From Streptomyces sp. ALI-76-A (GTDB lineage: Bacteria > Actinomycetota > Actinomycetes > Streptomycetales > Streptomycetaceae): a stretch of 64,000 nt of DNA. This document shows, one piece after another, positions 25,806 to 35,563 of the stretch. Numbering within the stretch: position 1 is the stretch's first letter; each line of letters opens with the position of its first letter. A program made the position numbers and the translations under genes. The stretch is from NCBI RefSeq assembly GCF_030287445.1, contig NZ_JASVWB010000002.1:62001-126000 (forward strand), given 5' to 3'. The notes under the pieces are model-generated. The model did not search any database. It saw nothing but the letters and a program-made list of their open reading frames with translations, and was not told the DNA's origin.

Positions 25806-27137
25806 ATGAGCAGTCAGCCGACCATCACCGAGTTCGCCGTCTACCCCGTCGCCGGCCGGGACAGCATGGAACTGAACCTCTCCGGCGCGCACGGCCCGTA
25901 CTTCACCCGCAACGTCGTCGTCCTCACCGACTCCGAAGGCCGTACGGGACTCGGGGAGGTGCCCGGCGGCGAGAAGATCACCCAGACGCTCCGTGACGCC
26001 GAACCCCTCGTCATCGGAGCGAAGGTGGGGGACTACAAGCGCGTCCTGCGCGAGATCGGCGACCGGTTCGCCGACCGCGACGCCGGCGGACGGGGCGCCC
26101 AGACATTCGACCTGCGCACCACCGTCCACACGGTCACCGCCGTCGAGTCGGCGCTGCTCGACCTCCTCGGACAACACCTCGACGTGCCCGTCGCCGCACT
26201 CCTGGGCGATGGCCAACAGCGAGACTCCGTACGGGTGCTGGGCTACCTCTTCTACGTCGGCGACCCGGACCGCACCGACCTGGAGTACGTCCGCGAACCG
26301 GACTCGCCCGTGGTGTGGTACCGCCTCCGGCACGAGGAGGCCCTGACCCCGGAGGCGATCGTCCGTCAGGCCGAGGCGGCCTACGACCACTACGGGTTCC
26401 GGGACTTCAAGCTCAAGGGGGGCGTCCTGGCGGGCGCCGAGGAGGTGGCGGCCGTACGCGCTCTCAAGGACCGCTTCCCGGAAGCCCGCATCACCCTCGA
26501 CCCGAACGGCGCGTGGTCACTGCGCGAGGCGATCGAGCTGTGCCGGCCCCTGGCCGGCACGCTCGCCTACGCCGAGGACCCCTGCGGAGCCGAAGGCGGC
26601 TACTCCGGACGGGAGATCCTCGCCGAGTTCCGCCGCGCCACCGGCCTTCCCACCGCCACCAACATGATCGCCACCGACTGGCGCCAGATGACCCACGCCC
26701 TGGCCCTCCAGTCGGTGTCCATCCCGCTGGCCGACCCCCACTTCTGGACCATGCAGGGCTCCGTGCGCGTGGCGCAACTGTGCAACGCGATGGGCCTGAC
26801 CTGGGGCTGCCACTCCAACAACCATTTCGACATCTCCCTGGCCATGGTGACCCACTGCGGCGCCGCGGCCCCCGGCGAGTACAACGCCCTGGACACCCAC
26901 TGGATCTGGCAGGAAGGACTGGAACGGCTCACCACCACCCCACCACGCATCGTCGGCGGCGAGATCGCCGTCCCGGACGCCTCCGGCCTCGGCGTCCACC
27001 TCGACATGGACCGGCTCCTCGCGGCCCACGACCTCTACCGGGAGAAGGCGCTGGGGGCACGCGACGACGCCGTCACCATGCAACACCTCATCCCCGACTG
27101 GGAGTTCGACAGCAAGCGCCCCTGCCTGGTGCGGTAG
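25806..27137 (+). CDS. gudD: Glucarate dehydratase (enolase superfamily)
   Basis: Dehydrates D-glucarate to 5-keto-4-deoxyglucarate, the KdgD substrate. 443 residues from ATG 25806 preceded by a TTGGA element; an in-frame ATG at 25782 has no ribosome site. The enolase-superfamily catalytic set is present: K202-x-K204 in FKLKGG, metal ligands D232 and N234 in LDPNGAW, E257 in YAEDPCGAE, and the general-acid/base His in [12 protein letters not shown]. The N-terminal capping domain includes [11 protein letters not shown]. These match GudD over the whole length. Confidence 0.95.
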   Translation: MSSQPTITEFAVYPVAGRDSMELNLSGAHGPYFTRNVVVLTDSEGRTGLGEVPGGEKITQTLRDAEPLVIGAKVGDYKRVLREIGDRFADRDAGGRGAQTFDLRTTVHTVTAVESALLDLLGQHLDVPVAALLGDGQQRDSVRVLGYLFYVGDPDRTDLEYVREPDSPVVWYRLRHEEALTPEAIVRQAEAAYDHYGFRDFKLKGGVLAGAEEVAAVRALKDRFPEARITLDPNGAWSLREAIELCRPLAGTLAYAEDPCGAEGGYSGREILAEFRRATGLPTATNMIATDWRQMTHALALQSVSIPLADPHFWTMQGSVRVAQLCNAMGLTWGCHSNNHFDISLAMVTHCGAAAPGEYNALDTHWIWQEGLERLTTTPPRIVGGEIAVPDASGLGVHLDMDRLLAAHDLYREKALGARDDAVTMQHLIPDWEFDSKRPCLVR

Positions 27138-27539
27138 ACACCAACCCGGGCACCCGCCCGTCGTTTCGAGTCGAACCCTTCCTGGACGGGGCGTACGCGA
27201 GCCCAACCAGCCGGTCCCACGTCGAGACGATCGTCACTGTGTTCGGGGTGTCGCTGCGGCTGAAGAATGCCTTGAGCAGGCCCGGCGACTGACGGGCCAG
27301 ATCGGTGCGGCATTCAGGGCAGTGCCGGCCGTCCGCGGGCGGGGCGTGCTCGACGACTGCCCTTCAGGATGGGTCTGCCAGGCACTGGCCAGCCGGGAGC
27401 CGGGGCGGCGCAGGCAACGGCGGGACATGCCGCGCCCGGATGTCAGTCGCCGTCGGGGCGCGGTCTGGTGCGCCGCTGGCCTGGAACGGCCTGCAAGCTG
27501 TGTAACGCCTACCTCTTGCCAGACCGAACCTGTTCGTCA
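27138..27539. other. Gap holding a possible coding remnant
   Basis: On the minus strand about 27172-27365 a frame encodes GRHCPECRTDLARQSPGLLK and FFSRSDTPNTVTIVSTWDRL, which is protein-like and has a CPEC pair, but I do not recognise it and find no start. Nothing else is evident. Confidence 0.3.
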
Positions 27540-27618
27540 GCAGGGAGCAGGCCGGACGCACCCGGGTCTGGTTCCCCATCCAGTACGGCGTGCAGCTCTC
27601 ACGCGAAACATGGCCGCG
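27540..27618 (+). pseudogene. Fragment of a replication-relaxation family protein gene
   Basis: Encodes SREQAGRTRVWFPIQYGVQL. AGRTRVWFP(I/T)..GVQ is a conserved block in actinomycete replication-relaxation (plasmid-type) proteins, and the same block is found at 58463-58610. Only about 25 codons remain. Confidence 0.5.
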
Positions 27619-27627
27619 CCGAGGCCA

Positions 27628-28596
27628 TCACGCGCAGGAGCGGGGGTGGTTCTGGTCGCGCCAGGCCCGAGGCGAGAGTCCGTATGCCTGTTTGAACACC
27701 TTGCTGAAGTGGGTCGCGTCCACGAAGCCCCACCTTCGTCCTATCGCTGCGATGGTCCGCAGCCGGCCGTTCGGGCCGGCCAGCTCTCGCCTGCATTCGG
27801 CCAGGCGGCGTGAGCGGATCCAGTCGCCGAGGCTGATGCCCGACCCGGACAGCACCGCGTAGAGATGGCGTACGGAGATGCCGTGTGCGGCGGCGATCCG
27901 AGCCGCCGACAGATCGGGGTCAGCCAGGTGTACCCGGATGTACTGAGTGATCCGCAGGCTGAGTGTCGCCGCCAACGGGCCTTTGGTAAGGCTGGAGTTT
28001 CCGTGCTGGGACGTCAGGACGGCGCGGAGGAGTTCGACGCTGGGCTCCACGACGGTTTCGGCGTGCACACCCTGGTGCAACTCGTCGCTGACGGCCAGTT
28101 GGGAGAAATAGGTGAAGGCCAGAGGCGCAATGGGGTTGTCGGGTCCCAGGGTGAGTGAGCTGGTGTCTCGCAACAGCCGGTCCGGGAGCGCGAGCGCCGC
28201 GCGGGGGAAGCGCAGGAAATGGTGGTCGACTCCCTCGTCGAAGAGAAGTGTGTAGGGAGCGATCGATTCGTAGACGGCGAATTCCCCCGGTCCCAGTAGA
28301 CACTCGCGTCCGTTCTGCGCCACCAGGCTGGTGCCCCTCACCTGCAGGCCGAGGAAGACGGCAGGTTCTTCGTCCTCCCGGGCCAGCCGTTCCGTACGAC
28401 GGATCGTGACCGCCGTCGCCCGCGCCGAACAGATCCTGAGGGGTCCGACGGTGCCGAGTCCTATACGAACGGAGAGGTCCTCAGCGGGAGGACCGTGATC
28501 GATGTCGACCGCCACCACGGATTCCCACACCGCGGTGCGGACCACTTCCTCCCGGTCTCGCGGCGGTATGAACGCGGTGTCCAGAACCGGGCTCAT
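27628..28596 (-). CDS. AraC-family transcriptional regulator
   Basis: 322 residues from ATG 28596, which has an AAGG 8 bp upstream; an ATG at 28617 would add seven residues. The N-terminal AraC-binding-like domain includes TSLVAQNGRECLLGPGEFAV and YESIAPYTLLFDEGVDHHFL. The two helix-turn-helices lie near 218-315: LSAARIAAAHGISVRHLYAV with SGISLGDWIRSRRLAECRRE, and IAAIGRRWGFVDATHFSKVF with YGLSPRAWR. No obvious target operon is adjacent; a TGACAAAG direct repeat lies 189 bp upstream. Confidence 0.92.
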   Translation of the reverse strand: MSPVLDTAFIPPRDREEVVRTAVWESVVAVDIDHGPPAEDLSVRIGLGTVGPLRICSARATAVTIRRTERLAREDEEPAVFLGLQVRGTSLVAQNGRECLLGPGEFAVYESIAPYTLLFDEGVDHHFLRFPRAALALPDRLLRDTSSLTLGPDNPIAPLAFTYFSQLAVSDELHQGVHAETVVEPSVELLRAVLTSQHGNSSLTKGPLAATLSLRITQYIRVHLADPDLSAARIAAAHGISVRHLYAVLSGSGISLGDWIRSRRLAECRRELAGPNGRLRTIAAIGRRWGFVDATHFSKVFKQAYGLSPRAWRDQNHPRSCA

Positions 28597-28784
28597 CAGG
28601 CAGACCTTCGTCTGCATCGGTCATACAGCCAGCCTGACCATACCTCGGCCCGTTCCCCCACAAGTCCCCCCGCGGACAGTTCCCGCCGTCAGCTTGGCAG
28701 GATTCGATCTCGCTGCGCAACGGCTTCGACGGGCGCACACAGGGCCCTCACCTGATGCGGCGTCACCTTAAGGCGGTGCACAAC

Positions 28785-28813
28785 TGACAAAGCTCCCTGC
28801 ACGGATGACAAAG
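28785..28813. promoter_or_regulatory. TGACAAAG direct repeat, candidate AraC-type site
   Basis: TGACAAAG at 28785-28792 and 28806-28813, exactly 21 bp apart (two helical turns), the geometry expected for AraC-family binding. It lies between the AraC gene and the following plus-strand genes. Confidence 0.5.
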
Positions 28814-29173
28814 TCCGAGACCCACGATGACCCTAAGGTCCATGAGCGAGGCCAGAGAAAGGGGAGTCACATGCGCGCCATTCGCGCAGGCCGCAGGTTC
28901 TGCGCGCACCCCATGTCCCGGCCTCATTCTGCATCAGTCGTCACGGCGACCGGGGGCCCCGCCCTCCTGCAGAATCGGCCATCGCCCGCTCGTGGTCGTC
29001 CCGCCGTAGTGACTCGGCGGGCAGCGTTTCAGCAGGTCAGTGTCTGGGACGTCCCGGGGCAATGCCACTACTGGGTCAACTGTGGCCGGACATTGCGCCG
29101 GAGCTGCAGTCTCGTTGCGGAGTCGGCTGGTGCGGTCGGTTCCGTTCATCGCACGTCAACGGAGGGGAACAGC
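28814..29173. other. Leader region upstream of the peptidoglycan-binding protein gene
   Basis: A strong ribosome site (AAAGGGGAG) precedes ATG 28871, which opens a frame MRAIRAGRRFCAHPMSRPHS running without stop into the downstream gene at 29174. Its composition is not protein-like, so I treat the start at 29174 as the real one; a short leader peptide or the 5' end of a decayed gene is possible. Confidence 0.35.
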
Positions 29174-29641
29174 ATGCGAGCTCTCACGAAGGCACTCGTC
29201 AGTGCCACTGCCGTGATCGGGATCGCCGCCGGCGGCCTGGCCACCGCGGGCACGGCCACGGCGGCTCCCGCCTCCGCACAGCAGCAGGCGGCGAGCGCCG
29301 AGGTCGCGCCGCTCGCGGTGGTGAACCTGGGGCTGAACACCACCCGGGCCAAGCACTGGCAGTGCTACCTGCGCGACCTGGGTTACAGGCCCGGCACGAT
29401 CGACGGACAGCTGGGCACGGACAGCTGGAAGGCGGCGCAGAGACTGTTCAGGGCCCTCGGCTACTACGACGATTCCATCGACGGAATCGTCGGACCCAAC
29501 ACGATCACGGGGCTGCAGCGCTTCCTGAACTATATCGGCGACTACAACGGCGGCAACTACAACCTTGCCGTCGACGGGGTGGCCGGACCGGCGACCAAGG
29601 ACGCGTTCTGGGACTTCAACGGCCCGAACTTCTGCGCCTGA
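29174..29641 (+). CDS. Secreted peptidoglycan-binding domain protein
   Basis: 155 residues from ATG 29174 after GGAGGGGAAC. Residues 1-35 are a signal peptide (TKALVSATAVIGIAAGGLAT to TAAPA). The rest comprises PG_binding_1-like repeats: CYLRDLGYRPGTIDGQLGTD, LFRALGYYDDSIDGIVGPNT and YNLAVDGVAGPATKDAFWDF, each with the DG.(L/V)G..T pattern. It lacks any catalytic domain and probably binds the cell wall. A terminator follows at once. Confidence 0.88.
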   Translation: MRALTKALVSATAVIGIAAGGLATAGTATAAPASAQQQAASAEVAPLAVVNLGLNTTRAKHWQCYLRDLGYRPGTIDGQLGTDSWKAAQRLFRALGYYDDSIDGIVGPNTITGLQRFLNYIGDYNGGNYNLAVDGVAGPATKDAFWDFNGPNFCA

Positions 29642-29646
29642 GCGAA

Positions 29647-29686
29647 CGCCCCGGCCCGGCCGCTCCCGCAGGGACGGGCCGGGGCG
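29647..29686 (+). terminator. GC-rich terminator
   Basis: CGCCCCGGCCCG (29647-29658) pairs perfectly with CGGGCCGGGGCG (29675-29686), followed by TCTCTT. It ends the peptidoglycan-binding protein gene. Confidence 0.85.
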
Positions 29687-29700
29687 TCTCTTCAGGTACC

Positions 29701-29910
29701 TCATAGCCGCTGCGGCGTCCGGATGCCCAGCAGGGCCATACCCCAGTGCAGTGTGCGGGCCTTGGTATTGCACCTGAACAGGCGGCTCTCCACCTGCTCG
29801 GGCCTCTCGGCCTTCAGCACCGGGCACTTGTCGTAGAGGGACGTGTTCAGCAATGCCACCTGATACAGGTACGCCGTCAGCTTGTGCAGGCGCCGCAGCC
29901 GTCGTTGGGC
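29701..29910 (-). pseudogene. Arginyl-tRNA synthetase, C-terminal remnant
   Basis: The frame reads [20 protein letters not shown], then [20 protein letters not shown] and [16 protein letters not shown] to a stop at 29701. [10 protein letters not shown] and the LLGI.TP.R ending belong to the DALR anticodon-binding domain of ArgS. The rest of the gene is absent, so this is a remnant of a second or displaced argS copy. Confidence 0.78.
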
Positions 29911-30012
29911 AGGGCATCGCGTGCATGACCATCCGACCCCCGCGGATACGCGAGCGAGCCCCGGGCCACATCGGTCCGGGTCTGTCTGATTCCCGGGGGT
30001 CCGAGAACTGCT

Positions 30013-30672
30013 GTGAACGGCACGGGTGTTAACTTCCTTCCCGTGTTGAATCACCAGGACGAGACCAGGGCGTCCTACGACGGGGTCGTCGAGCTGTATG
30101 CATCGATGTTCGCTAATCGCCTGGAGACGCAGCCGTTCGCGCGGAACATGATCGGCACCTTCGCCGAGCTCGTGCGTGGCACGGGGAACCTGCGGGCAGC
30201 CGATGTCGGGTGCGGACCCGGCCATTTGACGGCCATGCTGCACGACTTGGGGTTGGACGCCTTCGGGATCGACCTCTCCCCGGCTATGGTCGCCCACGCG
30301 CGGCGGGCCCATCCGGCGCTGCGGTTCGACGAAGCGCGAATGGAGGCCCTGCCGGTCGAGGACGGCGCGCTAGGTGGAGTGCTGGCCCACTACTCGATGA
30401 TCCATACCCCACCTGAAGAATTGCCCGCGCTGCTCGCTGAGCAAGTGCGTGTTCTGGCATCGGGGGGTCTGCTCCTGGTGTCGTTCTTCGGGACCGAGGG
30501 GCCGGAGCCGGTCCGCTTCGATCACAAGGTGGCGCCTGCCTACAGCTGGCCGGCGGAGCAGTTTGCCGAGTTGCTGGCCGGTGCCGGACTCGTCACGGTG
30601 GCTCGGCTGCTCCACGACCCAGCGTCCGAGCGGGGCTTCCTCGACACCCACCTGCTGGCCCGCCACCCGTAG
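30013..30672 (+). CDS. Class I SAM-dependent methyltransferase
   Basis: 219 residues from GTG 30013, or about 209 from GTG 30043; neither start has a convincing ribosome site. Motif I reads [19 protein letters not shown], followed by [17 protein letters not shown] (motif II, acidic D binding the ribose), then [20 protein letters not shown] and [13 protein letters not shown]. Typical UbiE/type-11 methyltransferase; substrate unknown. Confidence 0.87.
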   Translation: MNGTGVNFLPVLNHQDETRASYDGVVELYASMFANRLETQPFARNMIGTFAELVRGTGNLRAADVGCGPGHLTAMLHDLGLDAFGIDLSPAMVAHARRAHPALRFDEARMEALPVEDGALGGVLAHYSMIHTPPEELPALLAEQVRVLASGGLLLVSFFGTEGPEPVRFDHKVAPAYSWPAEQFAELLAGAGLVTVARLLHDPASERGFLDTHLLARHP

Positions 30673-30879
30673 AACATGGCCCGTGGCCAGGTCGGGGTGG
30701 GGTACACCATCCGCGCGGATGAAGCTCGTCCAGTTCACCGCCGGAGCCGGGGGCGGATGCGGAGCGGACCAGCGACTCCGCGACCGCCCTCGGCACACGG
30801 ACATCACCAGGGAAGATGGAAGAATTCCCTTGAAGATCAAGTTCACGCCCGACCGTAGCAGCGACATAGGGTCTGGCTA
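30673..30879. other. Gap before the IS110 remnant
   Basis: No gene recognised. The end of the IS110 reading frame (to 30843) runs into it with sequence unrelated to the family. Confidence 0.35.
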
Positions 30880-31560
30880 CGAGAAGGCCTGGCCAGGTGC
30901 GGTGCTCGGGCGGTGACCAGACGACGGATCTGGCTCTCCAGCGCGTTGATGCGTTCCGAGAGACGGCGGCAGTCCGCGACGAGTTCGGCAGCGATGGCCG
31001 CGAGCGTCCCGTGATGCTGGATCAAGGCGTGGGCCAGGTGGTCCAGGATGCACAGGCGGCGCAGGCCGCGAGAGGCGACGGCCAGCTCCGGGTCGAGCTC
31101 GTGCAGGAACCAGCCCAGCTTGTTGCCGATGGCGGTGCGCTGGGCCACCAGCGTGCGCCGATGGTCGACCAACAGTTTGATGTCCCGGCTCGGGCCGTCC
31201 AGGCATGCCTTGGGCAGGTCAGGCTCGCGCAGAGCACCCCGGGCCACTGCCTCGGCATCGATCGGGTCGGATTTCCCGCGCTCCCGGGCTGAGCGTCGTG
31301 CGCCCGGCCATCAGCCGGGTGTGCACCCGCACCACCGCGTGCCCGCTGTTCGGGAGGTCGGCCTCGAACCGGCGGGTCAAATGGCGGCAGTCCTCGACTG
31401 CCACCAGCACCGATCCGAAACCGTGCAGCCAGGCCAGAGCCTTGAGATGGCCAACGGGCCTGGCGGCCACGGTCAGTTCTGCCAGCCGCTTTCCTAGCGG
31501 ATCGACCGCTACCAGCGTGTGCGTGTTCTTGTGTCCGTCTATCCCGACGACAATCAACAT
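30880..31560 (-). pseudogene. IS110-family transposase, frameshifted and 3'-truncated
   Basis: Starts at ATG 31560 with MLIVVGIDGHKNTHTLVAVD (the first catalytic Asp of the DEDD core). One frame runs to HTRLMAGRT, then RSARERGKSDPIDAEAVARG continues in another frame after a one-base change near 31297. The second frame runs through LVDHRRTLVAQRTAIGNKLG to LVTARAPHL, where the family match ends. The C-terminal Ser-containing domain is lost. Confidence 0.88.
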
Positions 31561-31877
31561 GCCTCCCAGCGGCGATACCGGATGCTCACGTGATCGTCCG
31601 GTGCCGGGGGCACGCCTCAATCGGGCCAGCGGCACGCTCCTGACTTGTTGAATGGAGCCCAGATGCTCGGTCTGCAGCCGTAGCGTCCAGGGTGTCGGTC
31701 GGCACGGGCCCGCAGTGCTCCTTGCCGCCCTCGGGCTGGCTCACTGATAGCGTGCCGCCGCCGGCCGACACCCGCGCGGTGTGGCTCGACAGAGGCATGA
31801 AGGTGACACGGTGACTTCAAGTCAGGGTGCCCACCGCACTCCCCTTCCTGTCTCATCGAGTGCGAGGGCACCAGCCT
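31561..31877. other. Spacer between two IS110-type remnants
   Basis: No gene recognised. It probably contains the outer ends of both IS110-family elements, which have no terminal inverted repeats to mark them. Confidence 0.35.
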
Positions 31878-32901
31878 GTGATCCTGATCGGCATCGATCC
31901 CCACAAGTCGTCCCACACCGCCGTCGCCGTCTACGCCGCCGGCCACCAGGTGGCCCAACGCCGGTTCGTCGTCGACGCCGGGACCTTCCGCCAGCTGACG
32001 CGCTGGTGCGAGCAGTGGCCCGACCGCCGCTTCGCGGTCGAGGGCGCCGGCGGCCTGGGCCGCTCGCTCGCCCAGCAGCTGGCCGCCGCCGGCGAGAACG
32101 TCGTCGACCCTCTCGGCCCGGGCCCGGCTGCTGGCCACCGGCGGTGACCGCAAGACCGACGCGAAGGACGCCCTCCACGTCGCCCAAGTCGCCCTCTTCC
32201 GCCATGACCTGCGACCCGTGGTCCAGGAAGACCAGACCACGATCCTGCGGCTGCTGACCGAGCGGCGCGACGACCTCGTCCACGAACGCCCCCGCGTCCT
32301 CAACCGACTTCACGCCGTCCTGCGCGATCTCCTGCCCGGCGGAGCACCCACCGGCCTGTCGGCCGACAAGGCCGCCGCCCTGATGAAGGGGATCCGGCCG
32401 GTCACGGCCACCGACAACTGCCGCCGGGACATAGCCCGTGACCTGCTGGCCGACCTGCGCAGGCTGGACCGGCAGGTCAAGGACAACCAAACCGAGATGC
32501 GCGAGGCCGTCGCCGCGACACGCACCACGCTGACTACCCTGCCGGGGCTGGGGACCGTGCTGGCCGCGAAGGTCCTCGGCCACATCGGGGACATCAGGCG
32601 TTTCCCCACCGAGCACCACTTTGCCAGCTATACCGGCAGCGCGCCCCTGGACGCCTCCAGCGGCAACAACGTCCGCCACCGGCTCAACACCGGTGGCAAC
32701 CGTGCGCTGAACTCGGTCCTGCACACCATCGCCGTCTGCCAGATCCGCGACGGCGGGCGCGGGCAGGACTACTACCTCCGCAAGATCAGTGAGGGGAAGA
32801 CGCCTTCGGAGGCCCGCAGGGCTCTCAAGCGACGGCTGTCCAACGTGGTCTACCGGATCATGAAACGCGACCAACGGACTCACCTCGCTCAAGCCGCTTG
32901 A
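31878..32901 (+). pseudogene. IS110-family transposase with a small internal deletion
   Basis: From GTG 31878: ILIGIDPHKSSHTAVAVYAA, then frame loss near 32113 after GENVVD. The next frame continues LSARARLLATGGDRKTDAKD, ERRDDLVHERPRVLNRLHAV and, in the C-terminal domain, TTLPGLGTVLAAKVLGHIGD and FASYTGSAPLDASSGNNVRH to the normal stop. Related proteins read VDVPS at the break, so a few bases have been lost. Otherwise full length. Confidence 0.88.
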
Positions 32902-33175
32902 CACACAGAGGCGCTATCAAGCCACACCGCACCGGACAGCCTGCGACCGGCGGGCGGCACATCGCCGACAAGCCACCGCCGTACGAGGCAGCGAAGAAAC
33001 GAGCCAGCCCGCCGGTCGACAGGATCCTGCCACCAGAGGGCGGCACATCAAGGACCAACCACCAAAGGCGGCTTCGGTCCGTGTCCACCCGCCGATCGCC
33101 AACAGCCTGACATTGACGCGAAGAAAGCCGAGGCCGCCTAGGCCCTGTCTCTTTGGAGCTCTGACGCCTTGGAAG
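32902..33175. other. Spacer with an imperfect tandem repeat
   Basis: GGGCGGCACATC occurs at about 32951 and 33039, each followed by similar GACAAGCCACC/GACCAACCACC sequence, an approximately 88-bp imperfect duplication. No gene recognised. Confidence 0.4.
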
Positions 33176-33502
33176 ATGGCCGATTACTCTGTCGTGATGG
33201 CCAAGAAGATTGAGTCCGAACTGGTGGTTGACCTGCGAGGTAGGCCGATCGAGACGCTCGATGATTTCTGGGACGCCGTGGCTGAGCCTTGCGGACTGCC
33301 GGAGTGGTTCGGCCGGAACACGGAAGCCTGGCGGGACACCATCCAGACGCGGGGCATCTCCGAGGTCATCGATAGCTATGACGTCCTGGTCGTGCACGTG
33401 GACAAACGAGGAGTCTTCGCTGCCCGGAACGGTGAGGCCCGAGCCCTGCGAAGCGCCTTCTCGGGGAAGCAGTCCCGCCTGGTCGTGCACGAGCTGCTCT
33501 GA
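33176..33502 (+). CDS. Barstar-family RNase inhibitor
   Basis: About 108 residues from ATG 33176, or 101 from ATG 33197 (MAKKIESELVVDLRGRPIET); the ribosome site does not decide. LDDFWDAVAEPCGLPEWFGR with NTEAWRDTIQ is the barstar core (the pattern ..DFy..l...l..P.yfG.Nw.Al.D.i), and SRLVVHELL ends the chain. Barstar proteins bind and inhibit a barnase-type ribonuclease in the cytoplasm. No barnase-like gene lies next to it, so it is an orphan immunity gene between insertion-sequence remnants. Confidence 0.85.
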   Translation: MADYSVVMAKKIESELVVDLRGRPIETLDDFWDAVAEPCGLPEWFGRNTEAWRDTIQTRGISEVIDSYDVLVVHVDKRGVFAARNGEARALRSAFSGKQSRLVVHELL

Positions 33503-34010
33503 TCACCGCGTCGAGCGGCACCAGATCAGGATGGCTGCCAAGTGCAAAGCAGCCTCGTAGGCCAGGGCAAGCTTGTCCGTGCGCATTGCCAGACCACGCC
33601 ATTGCTTCAAGCGGTTGATGCACCGTTCGACGGTGTTGCGCTGCTTGTATGCCTCCGCATCGAAACCTGGCGGCCGGCCTCCGGCTCGCCCTCTCCGCAG
33701 GCGGTGTCCGACCTGGTCGGCAGGCTGCGGGATGACGGCGCGAATGCCCCGCCGTCGGAGATGGCCGCGGATCGCGCGGGAAGAATACGCGCGGTCCGCG
33801 AGGACGGTCTCCGGCCGAGTCCGGGGCCTGCCGAGTCCGCGCCGGGGGACGCGGATCCTGGCCATGACGGCCTCGAATGCCGGAGCATCGCCCGCCTGAC
33901 CAGCGGTGACGTAGAGGGCCAACGGCCGTGCCCGGTTGTCGCTGGCCAGATGTACCTTCGTACTCAGGCCGCCTGGCCGCCGTCCTGGCCACCGCCGACG
34001 CGGTGGCCGA
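33503..34010 (-). pseudogene. IS5-family transposase, C-terminal part
   Basis: The frame reads GGLSTKVHLASDNRARPLAL, then TVLADRAYSSRAIRGHLRRR and AYKQRNTVERCINRLKQWRG, with the catalytic Asp in ADRAY and Glu in VERCINRLK. N-terminal residues before about GRRPGG are missing or degraded. Its stop abuts the barstar stop, and its broken 5' side interrupts the next gene. Confidence 0.88.
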
Positions 34011-34978
34011 GCGCGATCGCCGGGCTCGATTCGGAGCGGGGACTCCTGACCTGGCGGCATGACTTGCCGTCCGGCAGCCGGGTCTTCCTGTCCGAGCACG
34101 GCTTCGAGGTGCTGACGGCGGTCTGCCGTCCCGGCTCCTGCCGCCTGACCGGCTGGGACGCCCGGTCAGGCGGGCTCCGGTGGACGCGCGTGGTGGCTGG
34201 GGCGGTACGGGTCGTGGACGCCTGCCGGGCCGACGGTCCCGCCACCGCCGACGGCCACAGCGGGGCCGGCTGCGGAGCCCACCTGATCACCCCCGACCGT
34301 GTCGGCACCGTCGACCCGGACGACGCCGAGCTGCACTGGCAGGCGGGGCTGCGGCCGCCCGACGGCACCGTCGACCGAATCATCAAGGACAACGACCGGG
34401 TCATCATGGTCACCGCACCGGCCGAGGGCAGCTGCCGCGCCACCGTTCTCGCCGGCGGGGTGGAATCCGGCGACGGGGACCGCGGCTGGCGGTACAGCTT
34501 CGTCTGGGACCAACCTCAGGCCCCCCGCGACGAGCGCACCGGATGCCGCTGGGACCCCGCCCTTCCACTGATCGTCGGCTTCCGCCTGGTACTGCCGGAC
34601 GCCGAAGGCGCCCTGGTCGTCAATCCCTACTTCGGGACCCTGCGCCCCTTCCGACGCCTGGCCCCGGGCGAGTACCTGGTCAGCGATGGCGCCAGGAACG
34701 AGATCATCCGCGCACACGGCCGCCCCGACCGGCTCCTGTACGCAGACGCCGACCAACTGGTCCGTCCCCGCGGGCTGAGCCCCGCAGCGCGGTCCGTCAC
34801 AGGCGGTTTCTGGCAGGACGGACGACGATTGCTCCTGCTGGATCGCCGGGGCAACACCCTCTGGAGCGGCACATCGAACTGCCAGGCGTTCCGGCACGCT
34901 GACAAAGGCGTCGGCGGCCCGCTCACCTACTGCGACGGCACCGACTTGGTGACCCTGCGCCCCGTGTACGAAGACTGA
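34011..34978 (+). pseudogene. Beta-propeller (PQQ-like) protein, 5'-truncated by the IS5 element
   Basis: An open frame of about 320 codons with repeating blades: AIAGLDSERGLLTWRHDLPS, LTGWDARSGGLRWTRVVAGA, and later LVVNPYFGTLRPFRRLAPGE and LLLDRRGNTLWSGTSNCQAF. The G.D...G...W pattern is that of PQQ-like or WD-type propellers. Its N-terminus (signal or membrane anchor) is missing where the IS5 sequence begins, so no start codon is assigned. It ends ...LVTLRPVYED at 34978. Confidence 0.65.
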
Positions 34979-35053
34979 CAGCGTCCTCGGACTTCTCGCA
35001 CTTCCTGGTGCTCCCCGCTCGCGGTGGCCGGCCCGATACCTCAAGACGCTAGG

Positions 35054-35467
35054 AGGGCACGGATCTGGTCGGCGGAGCGGGTGGGGGCGGCGCGGGAGGC
35101 GATCGTCGGCGCGTTCACCGCACCTTTGACGGCGCCTGGGACGCTGCTGCTGGGACGCTACGACACGGCCGGGCGGCTGCAGTACACCGACCACACCACC
35201 ACGCTGCCGCAAGCAGCCGGCCATGCTCTCACGCCGCTGCTGGCCCCGGCCGGAGGCGAGCACCCGTGGACGGGCTGGACGTTCTCCGCCGCGTGGGGCA
35301 CGAGGGAGAACTTGACCGTCACCCTCGTGCGCCCCGAGATGGTGGCGGAAGTCGGCGTCGACGTCGCCCGGGACAGTGCCGGGCGTTGGCGGCACCCGGC
35401 CCGCTGGTACCGCGTCCGGCCCGACCTCTCCCCTGTCGATGTCACGCTGTTCGGCAACCCTGGATAG
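35054..35467 (+). pseudogene. ATP-dependent DNA ligase, C-terminal remnant
   Basis: The frame reads TLLLGRYDTAGRLQYTDHTT, then GGEHPWTGWTFSAAWGTREN and VEVGVDVARD-like EVGVDVARDSAGRWRHPARW, and ends RVRPDLSPVDVTLFGNPG. EHPWTGW and the EVGVD...RWRHP block are the OB-fold end of actinomycete ATP-dependent DNA ligases. The adenylation domain is absent. Confidence 0.75.
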
Positions 35468-35563
35468 CCGCCGCTGTCGCCTGTGCTCAGCGTGCCTGCG
35501 GCAGCGCGTCCAAGACGCAGCGGCCCTCGCAGGGAGTGCCTCCCGGCGATGAGTGGACGCCAA

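Noticed and set aside
24270..27137. A single 955-codon frame spanning the permease and glucarate dehydratase genes
   Set aside because: Its first 500 codons are a low-complexity Arg/Pro/Gly shadow of the GntP gene; only the last 443 codons are glucarate dehydratase with its own start.
33113..33175. Upstream extension of the barstar frame
   Set aside because: It adds an Arg/Pro-rich segment with no ribosome site, unlike barstar N-termini.
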